Assembly: GCF_000732925.1 (NCBI RefSeq)
Contig: NZ_CP008953.1
Location: forward strand, 8,735,001 to 8,799,000
Length of the DNA stretch: 64,000 nucleotides
From: Amycolatopsis japonica
Lineage (GTDB): Bacteria; Actinomycetota; Actinomycetes; Mycobacteriales; Pseudonocardiaceae
Direction of reading: 5' to 3'
The notes beneath the pieces are model-generated. The model made no database searches, had not been told where the DNA came from, and saw nothing but the letters and a program-made list of their open reading frames with translations. This document shows positions 24,818 through 33,953 of this stretch, piece by piece. How positions within the stretch are numbered: the stretch's first letter is position 1; each line of letters starts with the position of its first letter. The translations under genes were made by a program, and so were the position numbers.

Positions 24818-25093
24818 ATGACAGTCACCGGCATCATCACGGCGATCGTGGTCGGCCTGATCCTCGGGGTGCTCGGCAGGTTCTTCGCCCCCGGCAAGCA
24901 GTCCATCCCGATCTGGCTGACCATCGTCGTCGGTATCGTCGCCGCCTTCATCGGCACCGCGATCGCCCGCGGGCTCGGCTACGCGGACACGAAGGGCTTC
25001 GACTGGCTCGAACTCATCACCCAGATCGTCATCGCCGGGATCGGGGTCACGCTGGCCGCCAACCTCTACGGACGCCGCGGTGTCACCCGGTAA
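24818..25093 (+). CDS. GlsB/YeaQ/YmgE family membrane protein, copy 1
   Basis: The 91-aa protein has three hydrophobic segments (IITAIVVGLILGVLGRFF, WLTIVVGIVAAFIGTAIA, LITQIVIAGIGVTLAANL). The family signature GLILGVLGRFFAPGKQSIPIWLTIVVGIVAAFIG is split over helices one and two. A ribosome site (AAAGGAG) precedes ATG 24818. GlsB/YeaQ proteins are transglycosylase-associated, stress-inducible membrane proteins. A close paralogue follows immediately. Confidence 0.88.
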   Translation: MTVTGIITAIVVGLILGVLGRFFAPGKQSIPIWLTIVVGIVAAFIGTAIARGLGYADTKGFDWLELITQIVIAGIGVTLAANLYGRRGVTR

Positions 25094-25166
25094 GGGGTCT
25101 TGAGGCGCGACGAGCCGGTTTCGGTGTCACCGTGGGTTCACTCGATTCTCCAGCGAAGGAGGGACC

Positions 25167-25460
25167 ATGTTGGGTGGCCTTTGGGGCATCATCACCACGA
25201 TCGTGGTCGGGCTGATCCTCGGCGTCATCGGCCGGATGATCGCGCCCGGCGATCAGAAGATCCCGATGTGGCTGACGATCGTCGTCGGCATCGTCGCCGC
25301 GTTCATCGGCAACTGGCTGGCCGGCGTGTTCGGCGTCCGCGACACCGCGGGCATCGACTGGATCCGGCACGCCTTCCAGGTCGGCGCGGCCATCGTCGGC
25401 GTCATCGCCGCGGCCGCGATCTACGCCAAGATCAAGGGCGGGCATCGCGCCGCGACCTGA
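25167..25460 (+). CDS. GlsB/YeaQ/YmgE family membrane protein, copy 2
   Basis: The 97-aa protein is a clear paralogue of the previous gene: GLILGVIGRMIAPGDQKIPM and WLTIVVGIVAAFIGNWLAGV align directly with copy 1. GAAGGAGGG lies 5 nt before ATG 25167. Tandem duplication of these stress-response membrane proteins is common in actinomycetes. The two genes are 73 bp apart and probably co-transcribed. Confidence 0.88.
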   Translation: MLGGLWGIITTIVVGLILGVIGRMIAPGDQKIPMWLTIVVGIVAAFIGNWLAGVFGVRDTAGIDWIRHAFQVGAAIVGVIAAAAIYAKIKGGHRAAT

Positions 25461-25482
25461 CCCAGGACTACGGTCGGCCCCT

Positions 25483-26199
25483 GTGACCACTCGACTCGAA
25501 CTCGGTGGCCAGGGGCTGACCTCCCTGTCCGGCATCTCCCTCCCGGCGACGCTGGAGTACCTGGATCTGTACGACAACCGGCTGACGTCCGTTCCCGACG
25601 AGCTGTGGTCGCTTTCCGGGCTCCGCGTGCTGAATCTGGCCACCAACCGGCTGACCTCCGTCCCGCCCGCCATCGGCGCCTTGCGGAATCTGCACACGCT
25701 GGATCTGGGGCACAACGAACTTTCCGTCCTGCCGGACGAACTCGGCGAGCTTTCCGGGCTGACGGAATACCTCTACGTGAGCGACAACCGGTTGACCGAG
25801 TTCCCCGCCGCGTTGTGTTCGCTCGGACGGCTGAAATACCTGGGGTGCACGGACAATCGCATCGCCACCCTTCCGGAGGATCTGTCCGGCCTGACGTCGT
25901 TGCGTGAATTCCGCTTGTACGGCAACGGATTGACCGGAATCCCGGAATCGATGGGGACACTTTCCGCGTTACGCGAACTGCATCTGCGAAAGAACCGGTT
26001 GACCACCTTGCCGTCCTCCATCGGAGACCTGAGCGAGCTGCGTCAGCTCGACCTGAGGGAGAACCGGCTCACCTCGCTGCCGGAGTCCATCACTCGGCTG
26101 TCCAAATTGGACAAACTGGATCTGCGGTGGAACAAGGAACTGCGCGAGCCGCCGTGGCTCGCTGACTTCGAGGCGCGGGGCTGCATGGTGCTGCGGTGA
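25483..26199 (+). CDS. Leucine-rich repeat protein
   Basis: The 238-aa GTG-start protein consists almost entirely of about nine 23-residue leucine-rich repeats with the pattern L-x-x-L-x-L-x-x-N-x-L-T-x-L-P (for example LEYLDLYDNRLTSVPDELWS and LRQLDLRENRLTSLPESITR). There is no signal peptide or membrane helix, so it is cytosolic, and no attached enzymatic domain. LRR solenoids bind proteins; partners are unknown. The start follows the GlsB stop by 22 bp and it may belong to that operon. Its 3' end is 3 bp from the convergent VanW gene. Confidence 0.9.
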   Translation: MTTRLELGGQGLTSLSGISLPATLEYLDLYDNRLTSVPDELWSLSGLRVLNLATNRLTSVPPAIGALRNLHTLDLGHNELSVLPDELGELSGLTEYLYVSDNRLTEFPAALCSLGRLKYLGCTDNRIATLPEDLSGLTSLREFRLYGNGLTGIPESMGTLSALRELHLRKNRLTTLPSSIGDLSELRQLDLRENRLTSLPESITRLSKLDKLDLRWNKELREPPWLADFEARGCMVLR

Positions 26200-26202
26200 A
26201 GC

Positions 26203-28047
26203 TCAGGCGCAGATGATCGCGGTCCTCGGCGAGTAGGTCGCGTTGCGGGTCTCCCGGCGGACCTCCGTACCGGTGACGACGTCGACGAGCACGCGGGTGT
26301 CCGACGTGCTGAACCCGGCCGCGCCGGGATCCGGGACGCAGCCGGGCCCCGACCCCATCTGCACCGGCTGAGGAACGTACGAATGCCGCTCGCCGGCGAC
26401 GCTCTGCACCGAAAACCGTTTCGTACCCCAGATCCGCACCGTCACCGAGCCGTTCGCGGGGATCACCTGGAGCGCGATCCCGGTCGGGGCGTCGTTGACG
26501 ATCTGCAGATCGACCGGCGAACCGTCGGTGTTGATCGCCTTGGCGTCGCGCGCGACGGGATACCGGTCCAGGTAGTTGTCGTGCTCCAGATGACCGCCGT
26601 CGGCGAGGCCCGCCAGGTACGCGGCGTTGTAGAGCGTCGTCGCGAGCTGCGAGACGCCGCCGCCGACCACGACCGGCCCGGTGCCGTCCTCGTTCACCGG
26701 GGCGGGCACGTAGCCCGCGTCCGCCGTCCTCGCCCCGGAGCGCGCGCCGAGGCTGAACCGTTCGTTCGGCTTCACGATGGCGCCGGAGACCCTGGTGGCC
26801 AGCGTCTGCACGTTCGTCATCGCCGGCCCGCTCAAACCGGACGTGGTGAACTCGCCGATGACCTCGTTGATGCCGAGGACGTTCGCCGCCTCGGTGCTGA
26901 CGGCCGGGCTGCTGGCGTCGTAGACCGCTTTCAGCTCCCGCTCCTCGCTCTTGGCGAGCGTCGAGGTCAGCGAGGAGAACGTGAGGTCCCAGTTGACCTT
27001 CCTCGCGTCCTTCGACGGCTGGACGGCCGGTCTGTCGCCGACGAAGACGATCTGCGCGTCGGCGCCGTCGGTCTCGGTCTCCTTGAGCTGCGGCTGCGCC
27101 ACCGCCCGCAGTTTGCCCTGGTCGATACGGACTTCGAGGTTGCCGTCGTCGCGCGCGGCGAACTGGAAGGACCCCGCGATCACGTCCGGTTTCAGCGTCG
27201 CGTCCTTGCCCTCGCCGCGGATGACCAGCGGCTTCGCGACGGCCGGGACGACGATCTTGACGAGCGCCGCGTGCACGCCCGGCGAAGTCGCCTTCACCGG
27301 CGCGACGTTCACCTTGAACTCGACACCGTTGTCGCTCAGCCAGCCCTCGGTGACCGCGGTGACGGCCTCCTTGAGGTCGGTGAGGGTCTGCCCGTTGCGC
27401 GGTTCGACCGCGGCCGGGACCACGCCGCCGTCGGTGCCCGCGACCGGCTGGAAGGTGATGTTCCCTTCGACCGGCGGGCGGTTCAGCTTCGTGGCGGCGA
27501 GGTCCGAGACGGCCTTTTCGAGTTTCGGCGCGTCGGTCCAGGTGACGACACCGACCTCGCGGCTGGTGAAGAACGACATCAGCCGCGTGTACGGGCTCAG
27601 TGGCTGATGACCGGCGCGGCCCAGCGTCTGCGGCCAGTCCAGGCCGAGGCCGGAGGACGTCGGGTACAGCACCGTGCGGACGTCGCCCGCCCGCACCCGC
27701 ACCGGCTCGATCAGCCTCGGCTCCAGCTCACGGCGAAGTTTCGACTCGGCGTCTTTGTGCGTGAGACCGCCGACGTCGATCCCCGCGACCGTGACGCCGC
27801 GCGGGACGTCCCCGGCGCTGACGATCAAATCGACCGCGTACAGGAGCACGAACAGGCCCATGAGCACGCCGGTGACCATGAGGGCCTTGCCGAGGCCCTT
27901 GCGGAACTTCGACGCGGGCGTCGGCGGCGGATGCACCACCCTGTCGCCCTCGAAGAGCTCGTCTACCAGGCCCTCGTCGGTTTCCGGGGCCGAGAGGAGA
28001 TCGTCGGTGAACAGGTCGGCGCCCGGCTCGTCATGGTCTTCGCGCAC
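26203..28047 (-). CDS. VanW family protein with YoaR-like peptidoglycan-binding domains
   Basis: The 614-aa protein has an acidic cytoplasmic N terminus, one membrane helix near residues 52-74 (ALMVTGVLMGLFVLLYAVDL) and a large extracellular region. Two PG_binding_4-like repeats are followed by the VanW domain (FTTSGLSGPAMTNVQTLATRVSG, FSLGARSGARTADAGYVPA, VVVGGGVSQLATTLYNAAYL). It ends in a short domain with two cysteines (GPGCVPD and IICA). VanW accompanies some glycopeptide-resistance clusters but its activity is unknown; the fold suggests cell-wall contact. The GroES-like gene lies just upstream (30 bp). Confidence 0.92.
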   Translation of the reverse strand: MREDHDEPGADLFTDDLLSAPETDEGLVDELFEGDRVVHPPPTPASKFRKGLGKALMVTGVLMGLFVLLYAVDLIVSAGDVPRGVTVAGIDVGGLTHKDAESKLRRELEPRLIEPVRVRAGDVRTVLYPTSSGLGLDWPQTLGRAGHQPLSPYTRLMSFFTSREVGVVTWTDAPKLEKAVSDLAATKLNRPPVEGNITFQPVAGTDGGVVPAAVEPRNGQTLTDLKEAVTAVTEGWLSDNGVEFKVNVAPVKATSPGVHAALVKIVVPAVAKPLVIRGEGKDATLKPDVIAGSFQFAARDDGNLEVRIDQGKLRAVAQPQLKETETDGADAQIVFVGDRPAVQPSKDARKVNWDLTFSSLTSTLAKSEERELKAVYDASSPAVSTEAANVLGINEVIGEFTTSGLSGPAMTNVQTLATRVSGAIVKPNERFSLGARSGARTADAGYVPAPVNEDGTGPVVVGGGVSQLATTLYNAAYLAGLADGGHLEHDNYLDRYPVARDAKAINTDGSPVDLQIVNDAPTGIALQVIPANGSVTVRIWGTKRFSVQSVAGERHSYVPQPVQMGSGPGCVPDPGAAGFSTSDTRVLVDVVTGTEVRRETRNATYSPRTAIICA

Positions 28048-28077
28048 CGCCCCTCACCACCCCTCCCGTGGCTCGAG

Positions 28078-28401
28078 TTACAGGTACAACCCCGTGCCGT
28101 GTTCGGTCCGTTCGGTCGCCACGGCGTGGATGTCGCGTTCCCGCATCACCAGGTGCCCCTCGCCCTGGATCTCGACCTCGTGCTGGTCGTCCGGGTTGAA
28201 CAGCACGCGGTCGCCGGTCTTGACGTTCCGCACACTGTTGCCCACGCCCAGTACATCACCCCACGCGAGCCGCCGCGCCACCTGCGCGGTGGCGGGGATG
28301 ACGATGCCGCCGGAACTTCGGCGCTCCCCGTCCTCGGGGGACAGCTTCACGAGCACCCTGTCCTGCAGCATCTGAATCTCGAGTTTCGGCCGCTCTGACA
28401 C
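28078..28401 (-). CDS. GroES-like (Cpn10) family protein
   Basis: The 107-aa protein has a GTG start (VSERPKLEIQMLQDRVLVKL). Cpn10 features are LQDRVLVKLSPEDGERRSSGGIVIP, GDVLGVGNSVRNVKTGDRVLF and a C-terminal HLVMRERDIHAV. It is not the main groES, which would sit beside groEL, and the mobile-loop segment differs (ERRSSGGIVIPATAQVARRL). A paralogous co-chaperone or regulator is likely. It lies 10 bp downstream of the thioredoxin/NHL gene and upstream of vanW. Confidence 0.85.
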   Translation of the reverse strand: MSERPKLEIQMLQDRVLVKLSPEDGERRSSGGIVIPATAQVARRLAWGDVLGVGNSVRNVKTGDRVLFNPDDQHEVEIQGEGHLVMRERDIHAVATERTEHGTGLYL

Positions 28402-28411
28402 AGGTACGACT

Positions 28412-30247
28412 CTACTTACCCGGGTCGCCCGCCATGACCAGGCTCAGCACGCTTTCTCCGCCGTTTTCGAACCGCACCGGCACACCCCAGTCCTGGCGGG
28501 TGATGCGGCAGGCGGGATGCTCGCCTCCATCGTCACAGCTCGCCGCCTGCGCGACGACCTGCAGAACCCCTCCGGTGACGCCCTCGGCGAAGCGGAGCTT
28601 GCGGAACAGGTCCGTGCCCACTCCGGCGCCGTCGGCGAGCAGTTCCGGCGGCGACGCGCTGATCTCCAGCCGCGTCGACGGGCCGAAGCGGTCGTCGAGC
28701 TTCTCGCCGGGCGGCGGGGTGAAGACGACGGAGAACTCCAGCTCACCCGGCGCGAGCACGGTCGGCGGACGGCGGACCGCGTGCGCGTCCCCGGCCACGG
28801 CCTGCTCCCCGAGCGGCACCGGCCCGATCCGGCCGCCCGCCGACTCGACGACCAGCAGTTCGCCGTCGTGCACCAGCAGCCCGGACGGCTCCGCGAGCCC
28901 GGTCGCGAGCGTGGTCACTTGGCGGGTGAGCGGGTCGTAGCGGCGGATGGCGCCGTTGTAGGTGTCGGCGATAGCGACGGTGTCGCCAGGGAGCACGGCA
29001 AGGCCGAGCGGATGCTGCAGGAGCGCCTTGTCGGCGGGTCCGTCTACATGGCCGAAGGAGAACAGGTCGACGCCGACCGCGGTGTGCACGGTGAACGTCT
29101 CGCCCTCGGGCTGGATCCAGCGCAACGCCGACGTCTCCGCGTCCGCGAGCCACAGCTTCTGCCCGTCGGGCGTCAGGCCGGACGTCTGCGCGAAGAACGC
29201 CTCGTGGACGTCGCCGTCACGCAGGCCTTCGACGGTCGTGCCGGCGAAGCGGCGGATGGTGCCCGAGACCGGCTCGAACACGCTCAGCGTGTGGTTGCCC
29301 GCCATGGCGACCACGACGCCGCCCGCGGGACCCCACCAGGCGACGTCCCAAGGGCTGGTGAGGTCGATGTCGAGCGCCTTGCCGGTGTCGACGCCGTCGC
29401 GCCACTGGCGGCCGGTGCCGGCGACCGTGGAGACCTCGCCGGTGATCAGGTCGATCCCGCGCAGCCGGTGCCCGGCCGTGTCGGCGACGACGGCGTGATA
29501 GCCCGCGCGTTCGGCGACCTCGTACGGCAGCAGGGTGATCCCGGACGGCTCGGTGAAGCTCGCCAGGTCGAACGGCCCGTCCTGCGCGCCTCGCTCACCG
29601 CTGCCGAACCGGCGGATGATCGTCTCGCCGTCGGAGGCGAACTCGACGATGGAGTGGTTGCCCGTGTCGGCGACCAGGATGCGGCCTTCGGCGGTGGTGA
29701 CGGCCTTGCTCGGGAACCGCAGCTCGGTGCGCTGCTCCTCGGCCGGGACGTACGGACTGCCGCCGCGGCGGAGCGTGCCCTTGGCCTCGTGGGTCGCGAC
29801 GAGGTCGGCGATCACCCTGCGCAGTGCCTCGGCGTGCCCCTCGCCGGCGGCGACGTGGACGACGTAACCCTCGGGGTCGACGACGACCAACGTCGGCCAT
29901 GCCTTGACCGCGTATTGCGACCAGGTGGCCATCTTCGGGTCGTTGAGGACCGGGTGGTGCACCTCGTAACGCCGCACGGCGGCCTCGATCGCGGCCGCCT
30001 CGCCCTCGTGCAGGAACTTGGGCGAATGCACGCCGATGGTCACCAGGACGTCGGCGAACTCGGCCTCCAGCGGGCGCAGCTCGTCCAGCACGTGCAGGCA
30101 GTTGATGCAGCCGCTGGTCCAGAAGTCCAGCAGGACGACGCGGCCGCGCAGCCCGGCGAGCGTGATCCGCTCGCCGCCGGTGTTGAGCCACCCGTCACCG
30201 GCGAGCTCGGGGGCGCGCACACGGGACTGCGTTCGTGGGGAAGTCAC
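28412..30247 (-). CDS. Thioredoxin-like NHL-repeat protein (NHLRC2-like)
   Basis: The 611-aa protein has an N-terminal thioredoxin fold with CINC at residues 47-50 (DFWTSGCINCLHVLDEL). A six-bladed NHL beta-propeller follows (ADTGNHSIVEF, VADTAGHRLRGID, AMAGNHTLSVF, ADAETSALRWI, ADTYNGAIRRYD). A C-terminal beta-rich domain ends EFSVVF...GK. This domain order matches eukaryotic NHLRC2 and bacterial homologues. There is no signal peptide, so a cytosolic redox role is expected. A single-gene promoter faces the divergent SMI1-like gene. Confidence 0.92.
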   Translation of the reverse strand: MTSPRTQSRVRAPELAGDGWLNTGGERITLAGLRGRVVLLDFWTSGCINCLHVLDELRPLEAEFADVLVTIGVHSPKFLHEGEAAAIEAAVRRYEVHHPVLNDPKMATWSQYAVKAWPTLVVVDPEGYVVHVAAGEGHAEALRRVIADLVATHEAKGTLRRGGSPYVPAEEQRTELRFPSKAVTTAEGRILVADTGNHSIVEFASDGETIIRRFGSGERGAQDGPFDLASFTEPSGITLLPYEVAERAGYHAVVADTAGHRLRGIDLITGEVSTVAGTGRQWRDGVDTGKALDIDLTSPWDVAWWGPAGGVVVAMAGNHTLSVFEPVSGTIRRFAGTTVEGLRDGDVHEAFFAQTSGLTPDGQKLWLADAETSALRWIQPEGETFTVHTAVGVDLFSFGHVDGPADKALLQHPLGLAVLPGDTVAIADTYNGAIRRYDPLTRQVTTLATGLAEPSGLLVHDGELLVVESAGGRIGPVPLGEQAVAGDAHAVRRPPTVLAPGELEFSVVFTPPPGEKLDDRFGPSTRLEISASPPELLADGAGVGTDLFRKLRFAEGVTGGVLQVVAQAASCDDGGEHPACRITRQDWGVPVRFENGGESVLSLVMAGDPGK

Positions 30248-30399
30248 GACATGAGTGAACTACACCCGCGGCCGTGCTGTTCCGAGGTCCAGGCGTTGAG
30301 AGGGCGAGCTCACCCCTCGGGAGGAGGCCCATGTAGGTGATGAGGGAGTGGTGTTAAAAGGGAAGGCGCCTTCGCGATGCGCAATTTAGGCTCGAACAC

Positions 30400-30969
30400 A
30401 TGTCCACTGTTGAGCACGCCTTCACCATCGAGGAGGCACACGACCTCCAGGCGAGCTTGGCCGAACCCGTGCGTCCCGGGTTGAGCGAGGCCGAGCTCGA
30501 CGACGTCGAAGCCCGTTTCGGCTTCCGGTTCGCCGCCGACCACCGGACGTTCCTGTCCGCCGGGGTGCCGATCGGCGACCGCTGGCCGGACTGGCGCTGC
30601 GGCAACCCCGACCAGCTGCGAAAACGCCTGGACTGGCCGGTCGACGGGGTGCTTTACGACGTCGAACACAACGGCTTCTGGCTGCCGGACTGGGGCATGC
30701 GCCCGATCGACCTCGCCGACGCGCTTTCACGGGCGCGATCGCATCTGGCGCTCGCGCCGCAGCTGGTACCCGTCTGCGGGCACCGGTATCTGCCCGGGAT
30801 CGCCGGGAGCACGGGCTATCCGGTGCTGTCGGTGTATCAGACCGACATCGTCTATTACGGCTACGACCTGCGGGGATACCTGCAGCACGACTTCTGCGGC
30901 CAGCCGCTGGGCCCGCCGCCGGAGGGCGGGCCGCGGCACGTCGAGTTCTGGTCTCGGTTCGTCGAATGA
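30400..30969 (+). CDS. SMI1/KNR4 (SUKH)-like protein
   Basis: The 189-aa protein contains the SUKH core: GLSEAELDDVEARFGFRFAADHRTFLSAG, then VPIGDRWPDWR and VLYDVEHNGFWLPDWG. SUKH proteins are frequently immunity proteins of polymorphic toxins or intracellular regulators. No toxin gene is adjacent, and the gene is monocistronic between the thioredoxin/NHL and SRPBCC genes. Its stop codon lies within a short palindrome. Confidence 0.82.
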   Translation: MSTVEHAFTIEEAHDLQASLAEPVRPGLSEAELDDVEARFGFRFAADHRTFLSAGVPIGDRWPDWRCGNPDQLRKRLDWPVDGVLYDVEHNGFWLPDWGMRPIDLADALSRARSHLALAPQLVPVCGHRYLPGIAGSTGYPVLSVYQTDIVYYGYDLRGYLQHDFCGQPLGPPPEGGPRHVEFWSRFVE

Positions 30970-31047
30970 ACGGTCCGTTCATGACTTGAGTTTGTGGGTT
31001 GGGGACGCTACATGTGGTGGCGTTGAGGATCGTTCGTCACCACATGT
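30966..31047. terminator. Two inverted repeats after the SUKH gene
   Basis: ATGAACGG-T-CCGTTCAT (30966-30982) overlaps the stop codon. ACATGTGGTG (31010-31019) pairs with CACCACATGT (31038-31047). The second lies between convergent genes and could terminate both. The rest of 30970-31110 has no gene. Confidence 0.55.
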
Positions 31048-31110
31048 GCCCCACGTGGTAGCAAAGGTCCCTTGCTCTTTTCGGTGATCCGGGACCGGCC
31101 GTGGTATGGG

Positions 31111-31572
31111 TCAGGACTCGGCGGCGGCCTTCAGCCGAGCCAGCGTCGCGGCGATGTTCGCCCGGTTGGCGTCGTCCCGCTTCCAAACCCCGGTGAACAG
31201 CGACGTCGGCCCGCGCAGCCAGCCCGGCCGCCGGTCCCACGTGCTCTCGACGGCCACGCAACCGTCGCCCGACGCCTCGATGTCGTACTGCCAGCGCGCG
31301 ACGGGAAGGCCGGCGACGGTGGTCACCTCGAACGCGAACCGCTTGCCCTCGTCGGCGTCCGTGATCGTCGAGAGCGTGCTCCAGCGGCGGAGCCCACGGC
31401 GGTTTCGGCCGCGGAACTTGGCGCCCACGACGGCCCCCGCGGCGCCGACCCAGCGGTGTCCCTCGTATTCCTCGGCCATACCCGCGAGCGCACCCGGGTC
31501 ACTGACCAGGGAATACACCTTCTCGGGCGGGGCGGCGATCGCGATCTTTCCGGTGGCGCTGGGCTCTGTCAT
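31111..31572 (-). CDS. SRPBCC (START/Bet v1-like) family protein
   Basis: The 153-aa protein begins MTEPSATGKIAIAAPPEKVYSLVSDPGALAGMAEE, the classical SRPBCC/polyketide-cyclase-2 N terminus. It continues through GRNRRGLRRWSTLSTITDADEGKRFAFEV to a C-terminal helix (DANRANIAATLARLKAAAES). These proteins form a hydrophobic ligand cavity; the ligand is unknown. GGAGG precedes ATG 31572. It lies 35 bp downstream of the beta-solenoid membrane gene. Confidence 0.9.
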   Translation of the reverse strand: MTEPSATGKIAIAAPPEKVYSLVSDPGALAGMAEEYEGHRWVGAAGAVVGAKFRGRNRRGLRRWSTLSTITDADEGKRFAFEVTTVAGLPVARWQYDIEASGDGCVAVESTWDRRPGWLRGPTSLFTGVWKRDDANRANIAATLARLKAAAES

Positions 31573-31587
31573 GACATACCTCCGTAC

Positions 31588-31610
31588 TGAGGGTATGTGA
31601 AATACCCTCA
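31588..31610. promoter_or_regulatory. Inverted repeat upstream of the SRPBCC gene
   Basis: TGAGGGTAT-GTGAA-ATACCCTCA is a perfect 9-bp inverted repeat covering the stop codon of the upstream gene and ending 16 bp before the SRPBCC start. It may be an operator; no regulator gene is adjacent. Confidence 0.5.
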
Positions 31611-33953
31611 GTTGTCCCGGCGGAGCATGCGACTGATCCCGGCCGCGACCGTGGTCGCCAGCACCCAGCCCGACGCGGTGAACCCGGCCGCGACCCAGTT
31701 GTCCATGCCGTGCATGTACCAACGCGACTTGTTGCCGAAGTCGACGATCGGGACCAGCAGGTCGATCGTGTACAGCACCGGGTTCCACTGCAGCCCGGTG
31801 TCGTCCTGGTTGACCAGGCAGCGCGGCCCGCTCACCGTGAGATTGGGCTTGGTCACGCAGTCGTCGACCCCGAACCCGAACCACAGACTGCCCAGCACCA
31901 ACAACGTCAACAGCCAGCCGAGCGCACGCACCGGACGGAAGCCGTAGCCGACCATCGACCGCTGCAACCAGCTCCACACGTGCACGCCGGGCCCGAAGAA
32001 CTTGAAGCCCTTCGCGAGCGCCTCGTACCGGAACTGCTGTTTCTTCAGCAGCACCGTGGAGGCGTGCTCTTCATTACCGGACGCACGCAGCGTCGCCGCC
32101 AGCTGGTCGTAGGGGCCCGGCCGGTAACCGTCCATCGCCTTGCGCAGCAACACGATCCGATGGTCGATCGCCCGGTCGTCGTCGAGCGCGATGTCCTCTT
32201 GCAGTGCGTCATAACGGAAATCCTCCAGCTCGATCCCCGTCGCCGACGCCCAGAACGCCTCGTTGTCGCCCAGCGTCCCGCAATGCGCCCGGCGCAGCAC
32301 GATCCGGCCGTCCGGTGGGACGGCGGGCGTGAGCAGGAATTCGTCGGCGGACACGTCACTGCCGTCGAGCGCGATCCCGTGCTGCGGCAGGGAACCAAGC
32401 CGCGCGCCGCGGAAGTCGACGCGTCGTGCGACCTGCGCACCGTCGAGGTTGACCCCGCCCTGCGCGACGAACGGACGTTCCTTGTTCTCGGTGAGGATCA
32501 GATCCCGGCCGATCCGCGCGGTGCGGACGTCCAGCGAGTAGCTGGTCCGCGTGCGCGCGCCGGGCTCGGTCAGGCTCGTGCCGAAGAGGTTCACGCTGCC
32601 GCCGATCTCGGCGCCCTGCAACCGCAAGGTGCCCTGGACGGTCGCGTCCGTGAGCTGGAAGTTGCCCGCGATCTTCGCGCGCCGCGCGGAAAAGACGTCG
32701 CGGCGCGGGTGCAGGAACATCGAGTTCCACGCCAGCACGTTCCCACCGACGGTGATGTCGGCCATGCGCAACTGCCCGGACGGCACCCGCAGGCTCGTCG
32801 CCTCGAGATCACCGCCGATGGTGGTCCCGTCGAGATGGATCGCGCGGTCGTAGTAAGGAATGCTCTGCCCACGGACGACCTGGACCTCGGCGCCCGCCAA
32901 CCGCAGCGAACCGCCGATGCGGGCGTTGACCATCCGCAGCGTCCCGGTGGCCTGCATGCCATCGCTCAGCTCGAGGTTCCCGTTGACCGTCGAGCGGTCC
33001 GCGACCAACGCGGGCCGCGGATCGATGTACGGATCATTCGATTTCCACGCGTCGACGACGATCGGCCCGGACTGGTTCACCGAGAGCTTGGCCTCGCGCA
33101 GGATGATGTCACTGTCCACAGTGGCGCTCGGCAAGTACATGATCCCACTGGCGGAGAAGCGTTTCCGCTGCGCGGCGGGCCCGTAGTTGTCCACCTCGCA
33201 CAGCAGACTGCCGCCGATGTGGATTCCGTTGCCGTTGAGCGCGAAGCCATCCCGGTTGTTCAGCGTCGCGCCGGAAAAGTTGACGTTACCGCCCGCCCGC
33301 ATACCCGGGATGCGGACTTCTCCGTTGGCCACCAACCGATACGCCAGCAGCGCGCCGACGATGTTGACCCGGTCGGCCTGGATCGCCTTGCCGCGAGGAT
33401 GCGTGATCACCGTGCGGGTCAGTACGACCGAACCCTCGATGACCGCGTCGGTGAGATTGACCGCCGCGTTCGGCATCCCGCGCTCGCGATCGTCACCGCG
33501 CTGGACCGTGGTCTCCTCGATCTCGTGCTCGGCGTCGACGTGCACGACACTGCGGATGAGGCGGACGTCGTTGCGGGTGCGGAGGTTGCGCGCCTTGAGC
33601 CCGGGCAGCCAGCACTTGCGGAACACGAGCCCGAGCAGATGCGCCTCACGGACGTCCGGCGGATGCTCGAACCGGCACCGCTCGAACCGGAACAGATACT
33701 TGATGTCGGCGGCGCGCAGATCGAGCGTCCCGGTGATGTACGCGTCCTCGACCTGCACGATCGGCGCGTTGGTCGCCTGGCGGCGCCACCGGAGCAGCCC
33801 CGTCGTCCCCGGCTTCATCAGCTCGGACGCCGGAACCTCGTACCGCTTGTCGGGGTTCGGGTCGAACGGGTCGAGCGGCGGCAAGGACGTGTCGCCGTTC
33901 TGGTCACCTTCCCCCGGATCGCGCGGCCCGTTGTTGCGCCGAAAACCCGGCAT
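31608..33953 (-). CDS. Large beta-solenoid protein with C-terminal membrane helices
   Basis: The protein is 781 aa from ATG 33953, which follows GGGAGGG. About 25 degenerate repeats of the form A-x-I-x-G-x-L-x-L-x-x-A (for example ATVQGTLRLQGAEIGGSVNL and RTARIGRDLILTENK) build a right-handed beta-helix covering residues 70-590. A helical linker leads to membrane helices (ALGWLLTLLVLGSLWFGFG; the last is NWVAAGFTASGWVLATTVAAGISRML). An extracellular loop between them has two cysteines (DDCVTK, PRCLVN). Databases often call such actinobacterial proteins membrane-associated oxidoreductases, but I see no redox motif. The function is unknown. Confidence 0.82.
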   Translation of the reverse strand: MPGFRRNNGPRDPGEGDQNGDTSLPPLDPFDPNPDKRYEVPASELMKPGTTGLLRWRRQATNAPIVQVEDAYITGTLDLRAADIKYLFRFERCRFEHPPDVREAHLLGLVFRKCWLPGLKARNLRTRNDVRLIRSVVHVDAEHEIEETTVQRGDDRERGMPNAAVNLTDAVIEGSVVLTRTVITHPRGKAIQADRVNIVGALLAYRLVANGEVRIPGMRAGGNVNFSGATLNNRDGFALNGNGIHIGGSLLCEVDNYGPAAQRKRFSASGIMYLPSATVDSDIILREAKLSVNQSGPIVVDAWKSNDPYIDPRPALVADRSTVNGNLELSDGMQATGTLRMVNARIGGSLRLAGAEVQVVRGQSIPYYDRAIHLDGTTIGGDLEATSLRVPSGQLRMADITVGGNVLAWNSMFLHPRRDVFSARRAKIAGNFQLTDATVQGTLRLQGAEIGGSVNLFGTSLTEPGARTRTSYSLDVRTARIGRDLILTENKERPFVAQGGVNLDGAQVARRVDFRGARLGSLPQHGIALDGSDVSADEFLLTPAVPPDGRIVLRRAHCGTLGDNEAFWASATGIELEDFRYDALQEDIALDDDRAIDHRIVLLRKAMDGYRPGPYDQLAATLRASGNEEHASTVLLKKQQFRYEALAKGFKFFGPGVHVWSWLQRSMVGYGFRPVRALGWLLTLLVLGSLWFGFGVDDCVTKPNLTVSGPRCLVNQDDTGLQWNPVLYTIDLLVPIVDFGNKSRWYMHGMDNWVAAGFTASGWVLATTVAAGISRMLRRDN

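Noticed and set aside
26383..28398. Plus-strand frame of 671 codons
   Set aside because: It lies wholly antisense to the VanW and GroES-like genes, whose protein motifs are unmistakable. Its translation has no recognisable fold.
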